NCBI GenBank assembly: GCA_938007935.1
Contig: CALLMD010000029.1
Span: 1 to 64,000 of the forward strand
From: an uncultured Hellea sp.
Lineage (GTDB): Bacteria; Pseudomonadota; Alphaproteobacteria; Caulobacterales; Maricaulaceae
DNA length: 64,000 bases
Reading direction: 5' to 3'
Positions 48,773-57,674 of the stretch are shown here, piece after piece. Under the pieces are notes generated by a model. The model did not search any database. It was not told where the DNA came from and saw nothing but the letters and a program-made list of their open reading frames with translations. The position numbers and the translations under genes are program-made. The first letter of the stretch is position 1; each line of letters opens with the position of its first letter.

Positions 48773-50173
48773 TTGCCCCTTCCCTTTATAAAATCTGTCA
48801 CAGCTATGTGTGCCGCCTTTGTAATTTTACTGGCACAATCTCTACCAGCCTATGCACAATCTCTTTTACGTGACACTGAAATTGAAGAGACGTTAAAGGA
48901 ATATACACACCCGATATTACGTGCAGCAGGATTAACCCCGTCAAATGTTGATTTGTATCTTGTTAATGACCCGTCACTCAATGCATTTGTAACGCGCGGA
49001 CAAAATATATTCCTGCATAGCGGGCTAATCCTCGAGTCTGAAACGCCAAACCAACTCAAAGGCGTCATCGCTCATGAAGCCGGTCATATAGCCGGCGGCC
49101 ACATTGTCCGCAGTGATTACGGTAATCGTAGCGCATATGGCGCCATGTTAATTGCAGCAGGGATAGGACTTGCCGCAATCCTAGCCGGCGAAGGACAGGC
49201 TGGTGCATTAGTGCTTGGCGGGTCTCAACAATTTGGCGCTATCGAGGCCCTCGCCTATTCTCGCGTGAACGAGTCTGCGGCTGATCAATATGCAGCCCAA
49301 TATATGGAACGTACGGGGCAATCCGGTCAGGGTTTAATCGACTTTTTCGACAAATTCAGAGCGCAGGAAGTTTTATCGCAAGCAAGACGTTATCCTTATT
49401 TTAGAGGGCATCCGCTTTCAGCTGATCGTATAGACGCCCTCAGGGAACGAGTGGAAGAAAGTGAATATGCCGTAAAACCCGATACGGAAGAACACCAATT
49501 CAGACTGGACATGACAAAAGCAAAACTCAGAGGCTTTTTAGAGGGGCCTCAACTTGTCTTCTCACGTTTCCCGCCAACAGATACATCAAAGCCAGCCCGA
49601 TATGCGCGCGCTGTCGCGCATTTCAAAGCCGCAGACTTACGAAATGCGTTACGTGAAATTGACAGTCTGATTGCTGAAGAACCCGACAATCCATATTATT
49701 ATGAATTGAAAGCACAAATTCTTTACGAAAGTGGTCAGGGCAATAAATCTATTGAGCCTGCTAAACGCGCACTTGAACTCAAGCCTGATGCCCCATTGCT
49801 AAAACTCGCATTAGCGCAGGCCTATTTGGAGTCTGGCGAAACTGAGAAAGTTAATATGTCAGTGGACCTCTTGAAATCTGCGCTACAAAGTGAACGACAA
49901 AATAGCTATATGTGGTATACTCTCTCCAGAGCCTATGGTGAGCTAAATCAAGAGGCCTTGGCGAAATATGCTACAGCGGAACAAGCTTACGCCATTGGGG
50001 ACGTACAAAGAGCACGCTCTTTTGCCCAGCGCGCGCAAAAGGATTTACCACGAAACGAACCCCAATGGCGTCGGGCTTCGGATATTATCGTGATCTCAGA
50101 TGCCGAGCTGGCTAAAAAGCGTAGCAAAAGAAGCCGCAGAAAACCTCTTTCCTTCCAAGTGTCGCGGAATTAA
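48773..50173 (+). CDS. M48-family periplasmic metalloprotease with TPR repeats (BepA/YfgC-like)
   Basis: 466 residues from TTG 48773, chosen because AGGA lies nine bases upstream and the signal peptide (about 1-29, cut after AYAQ-type) is complete; ATG 48806 has no ribosome site. The zinc motif is HEAGH (101-105) with a third ligand Glu in NESAADQYA. The C-terminal half (about 240-440) has tetratricopeptide repeats. BepA-type enzymes degrade or assemble outer-membrane proteins. The hairpin at 50195-50218 may end transcription. Confidence 0.87.
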   Translation: MPLPFIKSVTAMCAAFVILLAQSLPAYAQSLLRDTEIEETLKEYTHPILRAAGLTPSNVDLYLVNDPSLNAFVTRGQNIFLHSGLILESETPNQLKGVIAHEAGHIAGGHIVRSDYGNRSAYGAMLIAAGIGLAAILAGEGQAGALVLGGSQQFGAIEALAYSRVNESAADQYAAQYMERTGQSGQGLIDFFDKFRAQEVLSQARRYPYFRGHPLSADRIDALRERVEESEYAVKPDTEEHQFRLDMTKAKLRGFLEGPQLVFSRFPPTDTSKPARYARAVAHFKAADLRNALREIDSLIAEEPDNPYYYELKAQILYESGQGNKSIEPAKRALELKPDAPLLKLALAQAYLESGETEKVNMSVDLLKSALQSERQNSYMWYTLSRAYGELNQEALAKYATAEQAYAIGDVQRARSFAQRAQKDLPRNEPQWRRASDIIVISDAELAKKRSKRSRRKPLSFQVSRN

Positions 50174-50194
50174 ACAACAGCCACTTTAATCAGT

Positions 50195-50218
50195 AAGCGA
50201 AACTTTACGTTTCCGCTT
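50195..50218 (+). terminator. Possible hairpin terminator after the M48 gene
   Basis: AAGCGAAAC (50195-50203) pairs with GTTTCCGCTT (50209-50218), with one bulged C and a 5-base loop, 22 bases after the stop. Only a short T-containing tail follows, so it is a weak candidate. Confidence 0.35.
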
Positions 50219-50279
50219 TAGCCCTGTTAAAAATTAGCATAGAAGCACCAAATAAAACGATATCCGGATGGAGACACCC

Positions 50280-51011
50280 ATGAAAATCTTTACAGCGACA
50301 GCTATTGCAATCGCCTTAGCGGCGACATCAGGATGTGCAGAGGCAGGCCCCTCATCTGAACGCGACATGAAGCGCGCCGATGTTGAGCAAATTATTCAAG
50401 ATTACCTGAAGGAAAACCCCGAGATTGTTCGAGATGCTCTCATTGAACTGGATAAAAAACAGAACCGCGCATCGATTGCGGCTGTTTCTGACGCCCTCTT
50501 CAAAGACCCGCGTGATATTTCTATCGGCCCAAAAGATGCAAAGGTCACAGTCGTCGAATTTTTTGATTATAATTGCGGGTTTTGCAAATCATCTTCTGAC
50601 TGGGTCAAAGGCGTTATGGATAAATATCCAAATGATGTCCGCATTGTCTTCAAAGAACTCCCGATATTAGACGGCCGAACAAAGACATCTAAAAATGCCG
50701 CCAAAGCCGCCCTCGCTGCAGGTCGCCAAGGCAAATACGCAACCATGCATTTTTCGCTTATGGCGGAGCGTAGCCTTACCGCTGAACGCGTGCTTCAAAT
50801 TGCTGAAAAAGCGGGATTGGATATCAAAAAACTCAAAGAAGATATGAAGGACCCGACCCTAGACCGTCAGCTCGAAGATGGCTTACTATTGGCCAACCGT
50901 ATCCCATCTCTCACGGGCACACCTTTTTTCGTCATTAATGATGACTTTATTTCTGGCGCTGACACCAACGCATTAGATGAAATGCTCGAAAATGCGCTAA
51001 AAGGCAGTTAG
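50280..51011 (+). CDS. DsbA-family thioredoxin-fold thiol oxidoreductase
   Basis: 243 residues from ATG 50280 (GGAG about eight bases upstream). A signal peptide is followed by a possible lipobox (Cys19, TSGC) and an N-terminal helical segment (about 30-75) as in the Com1/ScsC type. The active site is CGFC (99-102) and the cis-proline is in LTGTPFF. It should form, reduce or isomerise disulfides in the periplasm. Neighbours are periplasmic protease and cell-wall genes. Confidence 0.88.
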   Translation: MKIFTATAIAIALAATSGCAEAGPSSERDMKRADVEQIIQDYLKENPEIVRDALIELDKKQNRASIAAVSDALFKDPRDISIGPKDAKVTVVEFFDYNCGFCKSSSDWVKGVMDKYPNDVRIVFKELPILDGRTKTSKNAAKAALAAGRQGKYATMHFSLMAERSLTAERVLQIAEKAGLDIKKLKEDMKDPTLDRQLEDGLLLANRIPSLTGTPFFVINDDFISGADTNALDEMLENALKGS

Positions 51012-51523
51012 GACGCCGTTACTTTTGACAGCGCGGCAAGGTCCAATATAATTGGATCATGCCCCGTCGCCTTAGAAAATTTAATCATATCTTCGCTTGA
51101 AATCGCAGTTGTCGCATCATTAAGAAGTGGATGAAAATTGACAATATCATGCCGCGTTAAACGCTGATCTATAACCAAAGTCACCTCGCAGGCATTATCA
51201 TTGATAATTGAAAACAAGGTCACGGAGCCCGGCACCACGCCTAATTTGTCCAATAATGCCTCCGGCTTGCCAAAAGAGAGGCGCTTACATCCCAAGACAG
51301 GATGAAGCTTATTAATTTTAACGGGCGTATCACTTTGCGCGCAGATCAAAAAAAACGCGCCTGCTTTATCTTTCAAGAACAGGTTTTTCGTATGTCCCCC
51401 CGGCATATTTGCTTTAATCGCAGCGCTCTCCTCAACGGTAAAAACGGGCGCGTGATCCTGCGTCTTATGCATGATATTTAAATCATCAAGTTTTTGAAAA
51501 AGTTCTGAACGTGTAACTGGCAT
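51008..51523 (-). CDS. Free-standing Ala-tRNA(Pro) editing protein (ProXp-ala/YbaK-EbsC family)
   Basis: 171 residues from ATG 51523. The fold is that of the ProRS editing insertion (INS): NMPGGHTKNLFLKD with the family lysine, the PGSVTLFSIIND segment, and FHPLLNDATTAIS. These features fit ProXp-ala, which hydrolyses alanine wrongly attached to tRNA-Pro. The window's ProRS (23511-24842) lacks the INS domain, which makes this job plausible. It is convergent with the DsbA-like gene, overlapping by four bases. Confidence 0.85.
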   Translation of the reverse strand: MPVTRSELFQKLDDLNIMHKTQDHAPVFTVEESAAIKANMPGGHTKNLFLKDKAGAFFLICAQSDTPVKINKLHPVLGCKRLSFGKPEALLDKLGVVPGSVTLFSIINDNACEVTLVIDQRLTRHDIVNFHPLLNDATTAISSEDMIKFSKATGHDPIILDLAALSKVTAS

Positions 51524-51619
51524 AGGTCTCAATTAAGTCTCATTTTAGATTTGTAAATACAATTTAAACCGAATCATCTATTAATTGTAATAAGGCGCGC
51601 GACAATTGTAGGAGTGCAA

Positions 51620-51790
51620 ATGTCAAAGTTGGAGAAAATACAGGCCCTAAAGCAGGAAATTTCTCGCCTGAAAAAAGCGAAGCAATCCCGTTTTGCGCGG
51701 CACATAGATGTCGCTAACTTGTTAGACGCAAGAGATAAATTAAGAGCACTTGAAATAGAAGTCCGCCTAACAATATCGGATACGCCCTAA
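51620..51790 (+). CDS. 56-aa helical small protein
   Basis: A short ORF with AGGAG five bases before its ATG. The protein begins MSKLEKIQALKQEISRLKKA and continues with charged helical residues to TISDTP; heptad-like spacing suggests a short coiled coil. No signal or membrane segment. I recognise no family. Codon usage looks like the surrounding genes and the ribosome site is good, so it is probably real. tRNA-Gly follows after 134 bases. Confidence 0.55.
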   Translation: MSKLEKIQALKQEISRLKKAKQSRFARHIDVANLLDARDKLRALEIEVRLTISDTP

Positions 51791-51840
51791 ATCTACAAAC
51801 CTTCGATTTAGAAGTTTAAAAAACTACATAAAACTCAAAA

Positions 51841-51882
51841 AGCCGCTTGATAATCCCCCTGCATTGGGTCATATAGCGGCTC
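51841..51882 (-). terminator. Hairpin terminator-like sequence
   Basis: AGCCGCT (51841-51847) pairs with AGCGGCT (51876-51882), with CCC/GGG pairing inside. On the minus strand the second arm is followed by TTTTT (51840-51836), so it could stop minus-strand transcription. On the plus strand no T run follows, although it separates the 56-aa ORF from tRNA-Gly. Confidence 0.5.
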
Positions 51883-51924
51883 TTCTGCCAAGCTCGCTTT
51901 TGTGGGCATCTACGCAAAATATGA

Positions 51925-51999
51925 GCGGGCGTAGCTCAGTGGTAGAGCATCACCTTGCCAAGGTGAGGGTCGAGGGTTCGAATCTCTTCGCCCGCTCCA
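51925..51999 (+). tRNA. tRNA-Gly(GCC)
   Basis: A complete 72-base cloverleaf plus encoded CCA. The acceptor stem GCGGGCG pairs with CGCCCGC, the D arm is GCTC-AGTGGTA-GAGC, the anticodon stem TCACC/GGTGA holds TTGCCAA (anticodon GCC at 51957-51959), and the T loop is TTCGAAT. Discriminator T at 51996, CCA 51997-51999. No duplicate of its 3' end, as would mark an integrated island, was seen. Confidence 0.97.
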
Positions 52000-52125
52000 T
52001 TTTGAAGTCCCAAAAATAAACGTTAGAACGTGATATTGAACCGAATTGGACGTTTTTGGTTGCACAGAAAATTGCGATCCCAAATGCGCGGTTATCTCTC
52101 GGTTACATGTAGGAATGACTGAATC

Positions 52126-52362
52126 CTAATTTAAACTGAGAGTAAATAGATTTTCAATATCATCTGAAACTGTATCACCAATTCCACCAACTGCAGCTCC
52201 TGTTTTGATTAACACACTCGCTTTTACAGAGCCAGCCATAGGAAATCTCGCGCCAGAAGTTGAAACTCCTGTCGACATTGGGGCGGGAGCGGCAGTCCCA
52301 ATTCCAGCAGTAAACCTTGAGCAGAAGTTGAAACCGTAGTTACGGCCGGCTCCGCCATCAAT
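52126..52362 (-). pseudogene. Open frame lacking a proper start, probable gene remnant
   Basis: A stop-free minus-strand frame of 78 codons from just after TAA (52365-52363) to TAG (52128-52126). The only good ATG (52278) would give 50 residues, MSTGVSTSGARFPMAGSV onward, with no ribosome site. The residues before it (GAGRNYGFNFCS and onward) look protein-like, suggesting the original start was lost. A plus-strand open frame also crosses here but lacks any start. Confidence 0.35.
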
Positions 52363-52393
52363 TTAATCTGACCGCCATAAGCATAGAGCAAGA

Positions 52394-52510
52394 TTATCTA
52401 GGTGCAGTTTTTAGGATTGTATTAGCTACGTTTAGACTACCTAACATTTCAAGGACATATTGAGCCTGTATCTTCATTTTCAGATAATCCATAAACTTAA
52501 AAGACATCAT
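52394..52510 (-). CDS. 38-aa small ORF, possibly the 5' part of the same broken gene
   Basis: ATG ATG at 52510 with AGGGA eight bases upstream opens a 38-residue ORF beginning MMSFKFMDYLKMKIQAQYVL and ending KTAPR. It stops 32 bases before the start of the remnant frame 52362-52126, on the same strand. One or two frameshifts would join them. Family unknown. With the bases 52000-52125, which hold nothing I recognise, this is the gap between tRNA-Gly and the patatin gene. Confidence 0.35.
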   Translation of the reverse strand: MMSFKFMDYLKMKIQAQYVLEMLGSLNVANTILKTAPR

Positions 52511-52568
52511 ATGAATTTTCCCTGAGATAGCCGTTCATTTTTTACGCGCCTTAGGGTAGAGATTTGGC

Positions 52569-53555
52569 ATGAGACTCGACACGAATACATTAGGCCCTGA
52601 CAGCCCGCCACCTTTAGGCCTTGCGCTTGGCGGCGGTGTTGCGCGCGGCTGGGCCCATATCGGTGCCATACGCGCTTTAATCGAGGCAGGTATTCGGCCT
52701 GATATTATTGCGGGCACCTCTATTGGCGCACTCGTTGGCGGCGTGTACTTAGCCGGGAAACTTGACGTGCTTGAGAAATGGGCGAGATCGCTCAATCGCC
52801 GCCGCATGATGAGTTATATGGATGTAAGTTGGGGCGGCTCTGGTTTTATGCGCGGGGAACGCCTCGCGCGGGTTTTACGGCACTATATGGGGGATCTTGA
52901 AATCCAAAATTTGGATCGGAAATTTGCGGCTGTGACCTGTGATCTGAGAACAGGTTACGAAGTCTGGTTACAACGCGGGGAGATTGTTCCCGCTATCCGC
53001 GCCTCCTATGCCCTGCCCGGTGCTTTCGAGCCTATTAAAATTGATGGACGATTTATGATTGATGGCGCGCTAGTCAATCCCGTGCCTGTTTCTGCCTGCC
53101 GCGCCATGGGCGCGCATATGGTGATCGCTGTGAGCCTAAACGGTGACGCTTTTGGACCGATTGGGAGTTCTCATGAGCTGGCTTTGGATGATGAAGACGC
53201 TGCCGATCCGTTTGAGCTTGCGGCGCAATCACTTAATAAGCTGCGTCCTGATCGGCTCTTACTCAAAAGCATGATAGGTGATGGAAAATCAGGCAAAGGC
53301 CCCAAAGTTGGCTCCGTCATGATGGGAACTCTCAATATCGTTATGGACCGTATTTCACGCTCTCGCCTTGCGGGCGATCCACCAGATGTTTTTGTGGCCC
53401 CGCGTATTGGGCATATCGGTATGCTCGAATTTACCAAAGCGGACGAGCTTATCGAGCGCGGCTACCGCGCTATGCAACATGAAATCCCTTTGATTAAATC
53501 CGTTATGGATGTTTTGGGTCAAATGCCGAGCGGTAGTAATGCGGATAAAAGCTAG
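52569..53555 (+). CDS. Patatin-like phospholipase (RssA-type)
   Basis: A 328-residue serine hydrolase. Oxyanion-hole GGGVARG (21-27), nucleophile motif GTSIG (49-53, Ser51) and the dyad Asp in MIDGALVNP (about 158-166) are present. No signal peptide, so it should act in the cytoplasm or at the inner membrane face on phospholipid or related esters. It is convergent with edd, 14 bases apart. Confidence 0.9.
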   Translation: MRLDTNTLGPDSPPPLGLALGGGVARGWAHIGAIRALIEAGIRPDIIAGTSIGALVGGVYLAGKLDVLEKWARSLNRRRMMSYMDVSWGGSGFMRGERLARVLRHYMGDLEIQNLDRKFAAVTCDLRTGYEVWLQRGEIVPAIRASYALPGAFEPIKIDGRFMIDGALVNPVPVSACRAMGAHMVIAVSLNGDAFGPIGSSHELALDDEDAADPFELAAQSLNKLRPDRLLLKSMIGDGKSGKGPKVGSVMMGTLNIVMDRISRSRLAGDPPDVFVAPRIGHIGMLEFTKADELIERGYRAMQHEIPLIKSVMDVLGQMPSGSNADKS

Positions 53556-53569
53556 CGAGGCTTGGCAAC

Positions 53570-55396
53570 CTACTTTACGCCGAAACTGGCCGCTCCCTCT
53601 TCGGCGGATAAACAGGCTTGACGAAATGTTCCGAACAAATCTCGTCCAAACCCAAGAACCTTGGAATTAGGGTTGAAGGAAACGGATGGACGCGCCTCGA
53701 AAATATTTGGATCAATATCAACATCAAGCACCCCAGTTGTCGCATCTAAAGTGACCATATCGCCATCTTGAATACGGGATAGCGGCCCGCCTTGCGACGC
53801 TTCTGGAGTCACATGAATAGCTGCTGGTATTTTACCAGAAGCGCCAGACATACGGCCATCGGTCACAAGCGCAACATGAAAACCTCTATCTTGAAGAACC
53901 CCTAACGACGGTGTGAGTTTATGAAGCTCTGGCATCCCATTGGCGCTAGGGCCTTGATATCGCACAATAACAACGACATCTTTATCAAGTTCACCAGCTT
54001 CAAAGGCTTCAATCATGGAATTTTGAGTATTAAAAACACGCGCTGGCGCGGTGACTTTATGATGCTTAGGCTTCACGGCCGAGGTCTTTATAACGCTGCG
54101 TCCTAATTTCCCATCCAAAACAGAAAGACCGCCATCTTTGCTCGCGGGTGAAGCGGCTGTGAAAAGAACCTCTTTGTCCTGACTTTCAACTGGGCCCTCT
54201 CTCCAGATGGCAACACCGTCTTTTAAAACTGGCTCTTGTGTATGCGCGCGAAGGCCTCGCCCCATAACCGTATTTACATCTTCATGAAGTAAACCAGCAT
54301 CTAGAAGTTCTCGAATTAAAAGTCCCATTCCGCCTGCGGCATGGAAATGATTCACATCGGCCTGACCATTTGGATATATGCGGGTTAAAAGCGGCGTTAA
54401 TTTTGAAATTGCATCAAAGTCGTCCCAATTTACAATGACCCCAGCCGCTCTCGCAATTGCTGGAATATGCAGTGCGTGATTGGTTGAACCTCCCGTTGCC
54501 ATAAGACCTACAATCGCATTGACGATGGATTTTTCATCTACGATTTCGGCAATGGGGATGTAGCTATCCCCTAAAGTAGTAATTTCAGAGGCACGCTTCA
54601 CAGTAGCTTTGGTCACAGCCTCGCGAAGGGGCGTGCCTGGGTTAATAAATGCAGCGCCCGGCATATGCAGCCCCATAATCTCCATAAGCATTTGATTGGA
54701 GTTCGCCGTACCATAAAACGTACAGGTGCCCTGCCCGTGGTAACTTTCCATTTCGGCTTTCAAAAGCTCGTCTCGACCTATTTTACCTTCTGCAAAAAGT
54801 TGCCTGATACGAATTTTCTCTTTGTTAGGAAGACCTGAAGGCATAGGCCCCGCTGGCACAAAAATAGCTGGGAGATGACCAAATTGTAGCGCGCCAATTA
54901 AAAGCCCGGGAACAATTTTATCGCAAATGCCAAGATATAATCCCGCATCATAAGTATCGTGAGACAATGAAACGGCTGTACTCATGGCAATGACGTCACG
55001 AGAGAAAAGAGATAATTCCATACCGTCTTTGCCTTGTGTCACGCCGTCACACATAGCAGGTACCCCGCCTGCAACTTGTGCCGTAGCCCCGTTATCACGC
55101 GCTGCTTGTTTTATAATATCGGGGTAGTTTGCATATGGTGCATGGGCCGAAAGCATATCGTTATAAGACGTAATAATACCAATATTGGGCCACTTAGCGC
55201 CGACCAGAATATTTTTATCATGTAACGCACATCCCGCATAAGCGTGAGCCTGATTTCCTGCGTTCAAATGGCTGCGCGCTGGACCATTACGGCGATTTGA
55301 GTGCGTTAATGACAAATATGCTTCACGTGTCTCTTTTGATCGCTTCGCAATTTGATCGGTGATCTCTTGAAGTTTTGGGTTTAGATTATCGGTCAT
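53570..55396 (-). CDS. edd: Phosphogluconate dehydratase
   Basis: A 608-residue IlvD/Edd family enzyme that dehydrates 6-phosphogluconate to KDPG, the committed step of the Entner-Doudoroff pathway. [20 protein letters not shown] and [18 protein letters not shown], around the iron-sulfur cluster and the substrate site, identify it, and the context (zwf-pgl-edd) separates it from IlvD. KDPG aldolase (eda) is not in the window. It begins two bases after pgl. Confidence 0.95.
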   Translation of the reverse strand: MTDNLNPKLQEITDQIAKRSKETREAYLSLTHSNRRNGPARSHLNAGNQAHAYAGCALHDKNILVGAKWPNIGIITSYNDMLSAHAPYANYPDIIKQAARDNGATAQVAGGVPAMCDGVTQGKDGMELSLFSRDVIAMSTAVSLSHDTYDAGLYLGICDKIVPGLLIGALQFGHLPAIFVPAGPMPSGLPNKEKIRIRQLFAEGKIGRDELLKAEMESYHGQGTCTFYGTANSNQMLMEIMGLHMPGAAFINPGTPLREAVTKATVKRASEITTLGDSYIPIAEIVDEKSIVNAIVGLMATGGSTNHALHIPAIARAAGVIVNWDDFDAISKLTPLLTRIYPNGQADVNHFHAAGGMGLLIRELLDAGLLHEDVNTVMGRGLRAHTQEPVLKDGVAIWREGPVESQDKEVLFTAASPASKDGGLSVLDGKLGRSVIKTSAVKPKHHKVTAPARVFNTQNSMIEAFEAGELDKDVVVIVRYQGPSANGMPELHKLTPSLGVLQDRGFHVALVTDGRMSGASGKIPAAIHVTPEASQGGPLSRIQDGDMVTLDATTGVLDVDIDPNIFEARPSVSFNPNSKVLGFGRDLFGTFRQACLSAEEGAASFGVK

Positions 55397-55398
55397 AA

Positions 55399-56106
55399 TT
55401 ACGGCGCATAGAAGATTGATAATTGATTGGGCCTTAAACCCATTAGATGTGCAACGGGTAAATTCTGATCAAAGCCAGCCAAAACGGAGTCGATAATTTT
55501 CTTCTTTGCCTCTCCGGTAATTATCAAAATGACTGAACGACAAGCCGCAATTGCGCCATATGTTAAAGTCATTCGTTCTAAATAATCGCCAGTAACATCA
55601 GATTTCTGAGCTATAATCGATTGCACTAAATTCTTATTACTTGGATCTACTGCCGCTGCTAAGCCATCAGAATCAGGAAACCAAGAGCAGACATGACCAT
55701 CAGTCCCCATCCCTAAGATAGCTATAGCATTTTTTGATGAAATTCTTTGATATGATTTGGAGACACTGGCTTGTGCACTCCGCGAGGTTTTGTGATTAGT
55801 CTTCATGCCCAAAAACTTTGCAGCGACGGCATAATTGGTTAAAAGGGTTTTCTGAATGAGCCGCGCATTTGACCCGTGGTTTTCACTATCAACCCATCGC
55901 TCATCTACCAAGCCAACATTTACATCCTGCCATGATAGCTGTCGTTCAGAAAGCGCCTGATAAACAGGCCCAGGCGTGGAACCGCCTGACAAAAACAATG
56001 ATGTTTTTTGGTTTGAGTTTAAACTTTCTAATAGGAGCGCCGCTATTTTATCCGTCGCCGTATGATATAATAATTCCCTATCAGAAAAGCATTTATATGT
56101 ATGCAT
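55399..56106 (-). CDS. pgl: 6-phosphogluconolactonase
   Basis: About 235 residues from ATG 56106 ([12 protein letters not shown]), just beyond the zwf stop; an ATG seven codons upstream (56127) would overlap zwf and is also possible, with neither having a strong ribosome site. Family motifs [22 protein letters not shown] and [15 protein letters not shown] are present. It hydrolyses 6-phosphogluconolactone, the Zwf product. Confidence 0.92.
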   Translation of the reverse strand: MHTYKCFSDRELLYHTATDKIAALLLESLNSNQKTSLFLSGGSTPGPVYQALSERQLSWQDVNVGLVDERWVDSENHGSNARLIQKTLLTNYAVAAKFLGMKTNHKTSRSAQASVSKSYQRISSKNAIAILGMGTDGHVCSWFPDSDGLAAAVDPSNKNLVQSIIAQKSDVTGDYLERMTLTYGAIAACRSVILIITGEAKKKIIDSVLAGFDQNLPVAHLMGLRPNQLSIFYAP

Positions 56107-56111
56107 TGTTA

Positions 56112-57596
56112 CTATTGTTCCCACCATTCGCGGCCATCTCTATCAAGAAGCATAGCGGATTGTATAGGGCCTTGAGTGCCTGCAACATACGTCTCTAAAG
56201 GCTGACTAACTTCGTCCCAGCTTTTCAAAAGCTGATCCACCCAACGCCACGCAGCTTCAACTTCATCACGGCTCATGAATAAGGCTAAATTACCCCTGAC
56301 AATATCCATCAATAAGCGCTCATAAGCATCAGGATAGCGCACTGTGAAGTTTTCTGCATAGGATAAATCAAGCGGCAAATATTTAAGGCGCAAACCACCT
56401 GGTCCAGGTTCTTTGATTTGCATGAAAAGACGCATGCCTTCATCAGGTTGCAATCGCATCACAAGCCGGTTTGGAAGGCGGTCAGCTTTATCAAATAACG
56501 GATGCGGCGTGGGTTTAAATTGAATCATTATCGAAGAACGACGCCCTTCCATCCGCTTACCTGTACGTAGGTAAAAAGGAACTCCCGCCCAACGGCCATT
56601 TTGAATTTCTACTTTTAGAGCGACAAATGTTTCCGTCGTACTTTTAGGTTTTTCACCTGATAATGACTCTTGATACGAGACAACTTTTTTACCTTTAACA
56701 AGTCCTGCATCGTATTGTGCCCGGGTAGAGTTTTGTAATACTGTTTCCGCCGTATAAGGTTTAAGCGCTTTCAGCACTTTGATTTTTTCGACTCGAACAT
56801 CATCAGCTTCTAAAGAATTTGGAGGCTCCATAGCTGTCAGACATACGAGTTGCAAAAGATGATTTTGGATCATATCCCGAACAGCACCGGATCGGTCATA
56901 ATAATCAGCCCGACCTTCTAGTCCCAACTCTTCAGCTACAGTAATCTGCACATGATCAATCGCGTTTCTTGACCAAACAGGTTCTAATAATGCGTTAGCA
57001 AAACGTAATACAATTAAGTTTTGAACAGTTTCTTTACCGAGATAATGATCAATACGGTAAATGGACTTTTCTTCGAAAATTGCTCCAACACCCGCGTTAA
57101 TTTCGCGTGCGGATTCCAAATCCGTCCCAATAGGTTTTTCTAGAACTAAGCGAGCATTAGGCGTGTTCAGGCCAACCTCGCCGAGTACATTACATATTGC
57201 AGTATAAATTAGTGGCGTTGTGGCAAGATAGAAAACTTGCGGACGACCATCATTCGTCAAATACCCCTTAAGCGTATTCCAAGATGGACCCACTTTCGTG
57301 ACATCCATATGAATATATTCAAGAAATTCAGAAAATGACCCCCATTTACCTTCATCCCAATTAGAAGACGCGGCTTGGCAAGCCTCCTTTGCCAAATTAA
57401 CAAATTCTTGGCGAGATAGCTTTGATCTAGCAACTCCAACAATCCTGCAAGACTGATCGATTTGGCCATCCAAAAACCGATGAAACAGCGCTGGGATTAA
57501 TTTACGCTTAGATAGGTCTCCCGTTCCTCCAAAAATGACGATGTCAAAGGGGTCGACTGGGATAAATTCTGCCAAACTTCTAACTCCAAATTTCAA
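56112..57596 (-). CDS. zwf: Glucose-6-phosphate 1-dehydrogenase
   Basis: A 494-residue NAD(P)-dependent enzyme of the start of the Entner-Doudoroff/pentose phosphate routes. Coenzyme loop FGGTGDLSKRKL (about 22-33), the substrate motif YRIDHYLGKE (about 179-188, His) and the C-terminal domain are complete. A 78-base gap with no further gene separates it from gap upstream, so both may be read from the promoter before gap. Confidence 0.96.
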   Translation of the reverse strand: MKFGVRSLAEFIPVDPFDIVIFGGTGDLSKRKLIPALFHRFLDGQIDQSCRIVGVARSKLSRQEFVNLAKEACQAASSNWDEGKWGSFSEFLEYIHMDVTKVGPSWNTLKGYLTNDGRPQVFYLATTPLIYTAICNVLGEVGLNTPNARLVLEKPIGTDLESAREINAGVGAIFEEKSIYRIDHYLGKETVQNLIVLRFANALLEPVWSRNAIDHVQITVAEELGLEGRADYYDRSGAVRDMIQNHLLQLVCLTAMEPPNSLEADDVRVEKIKVLKALKPYTAETVLQNSTRAQYDAGLVKGKKVVSYQESLSGEKPKSTTETFVALKVEIQNGRWAGVPFYLRTGKRMEGRRSSIMIQFKPTPHPLFDKADRLPNRLVMRLQPDEGMRLFMQIKEPGPGGLRLKYLPLDLSYAENFTVRYPDAYERLLMDIVRGNLALFMSRDEVEAAWRWVDQLLKSWDEVSQPLETYVAGTQGPIQSAMLLDRDGREWWEQ

Positions 57597-57674
57597 TGCC
57601 AGCAGCGTTACATTTTAACGGTTGCTTCAGGGCTGCATAGACTGCGATATCTAAGACTAGCAAGTTCATTTTAT

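Noticed and set aside
51925-51999. tRNA-Gly as an island attachment site
   Set aside because: No second copy of the tRNA 3' end and no integrase gene are present in the window.
52135-52339. Plus-strand proline-rich open frame
   Set aside because: It has no ATG, GTG or TTG start near its 5' end, and the opposite strand reads a more protein-like sequence.
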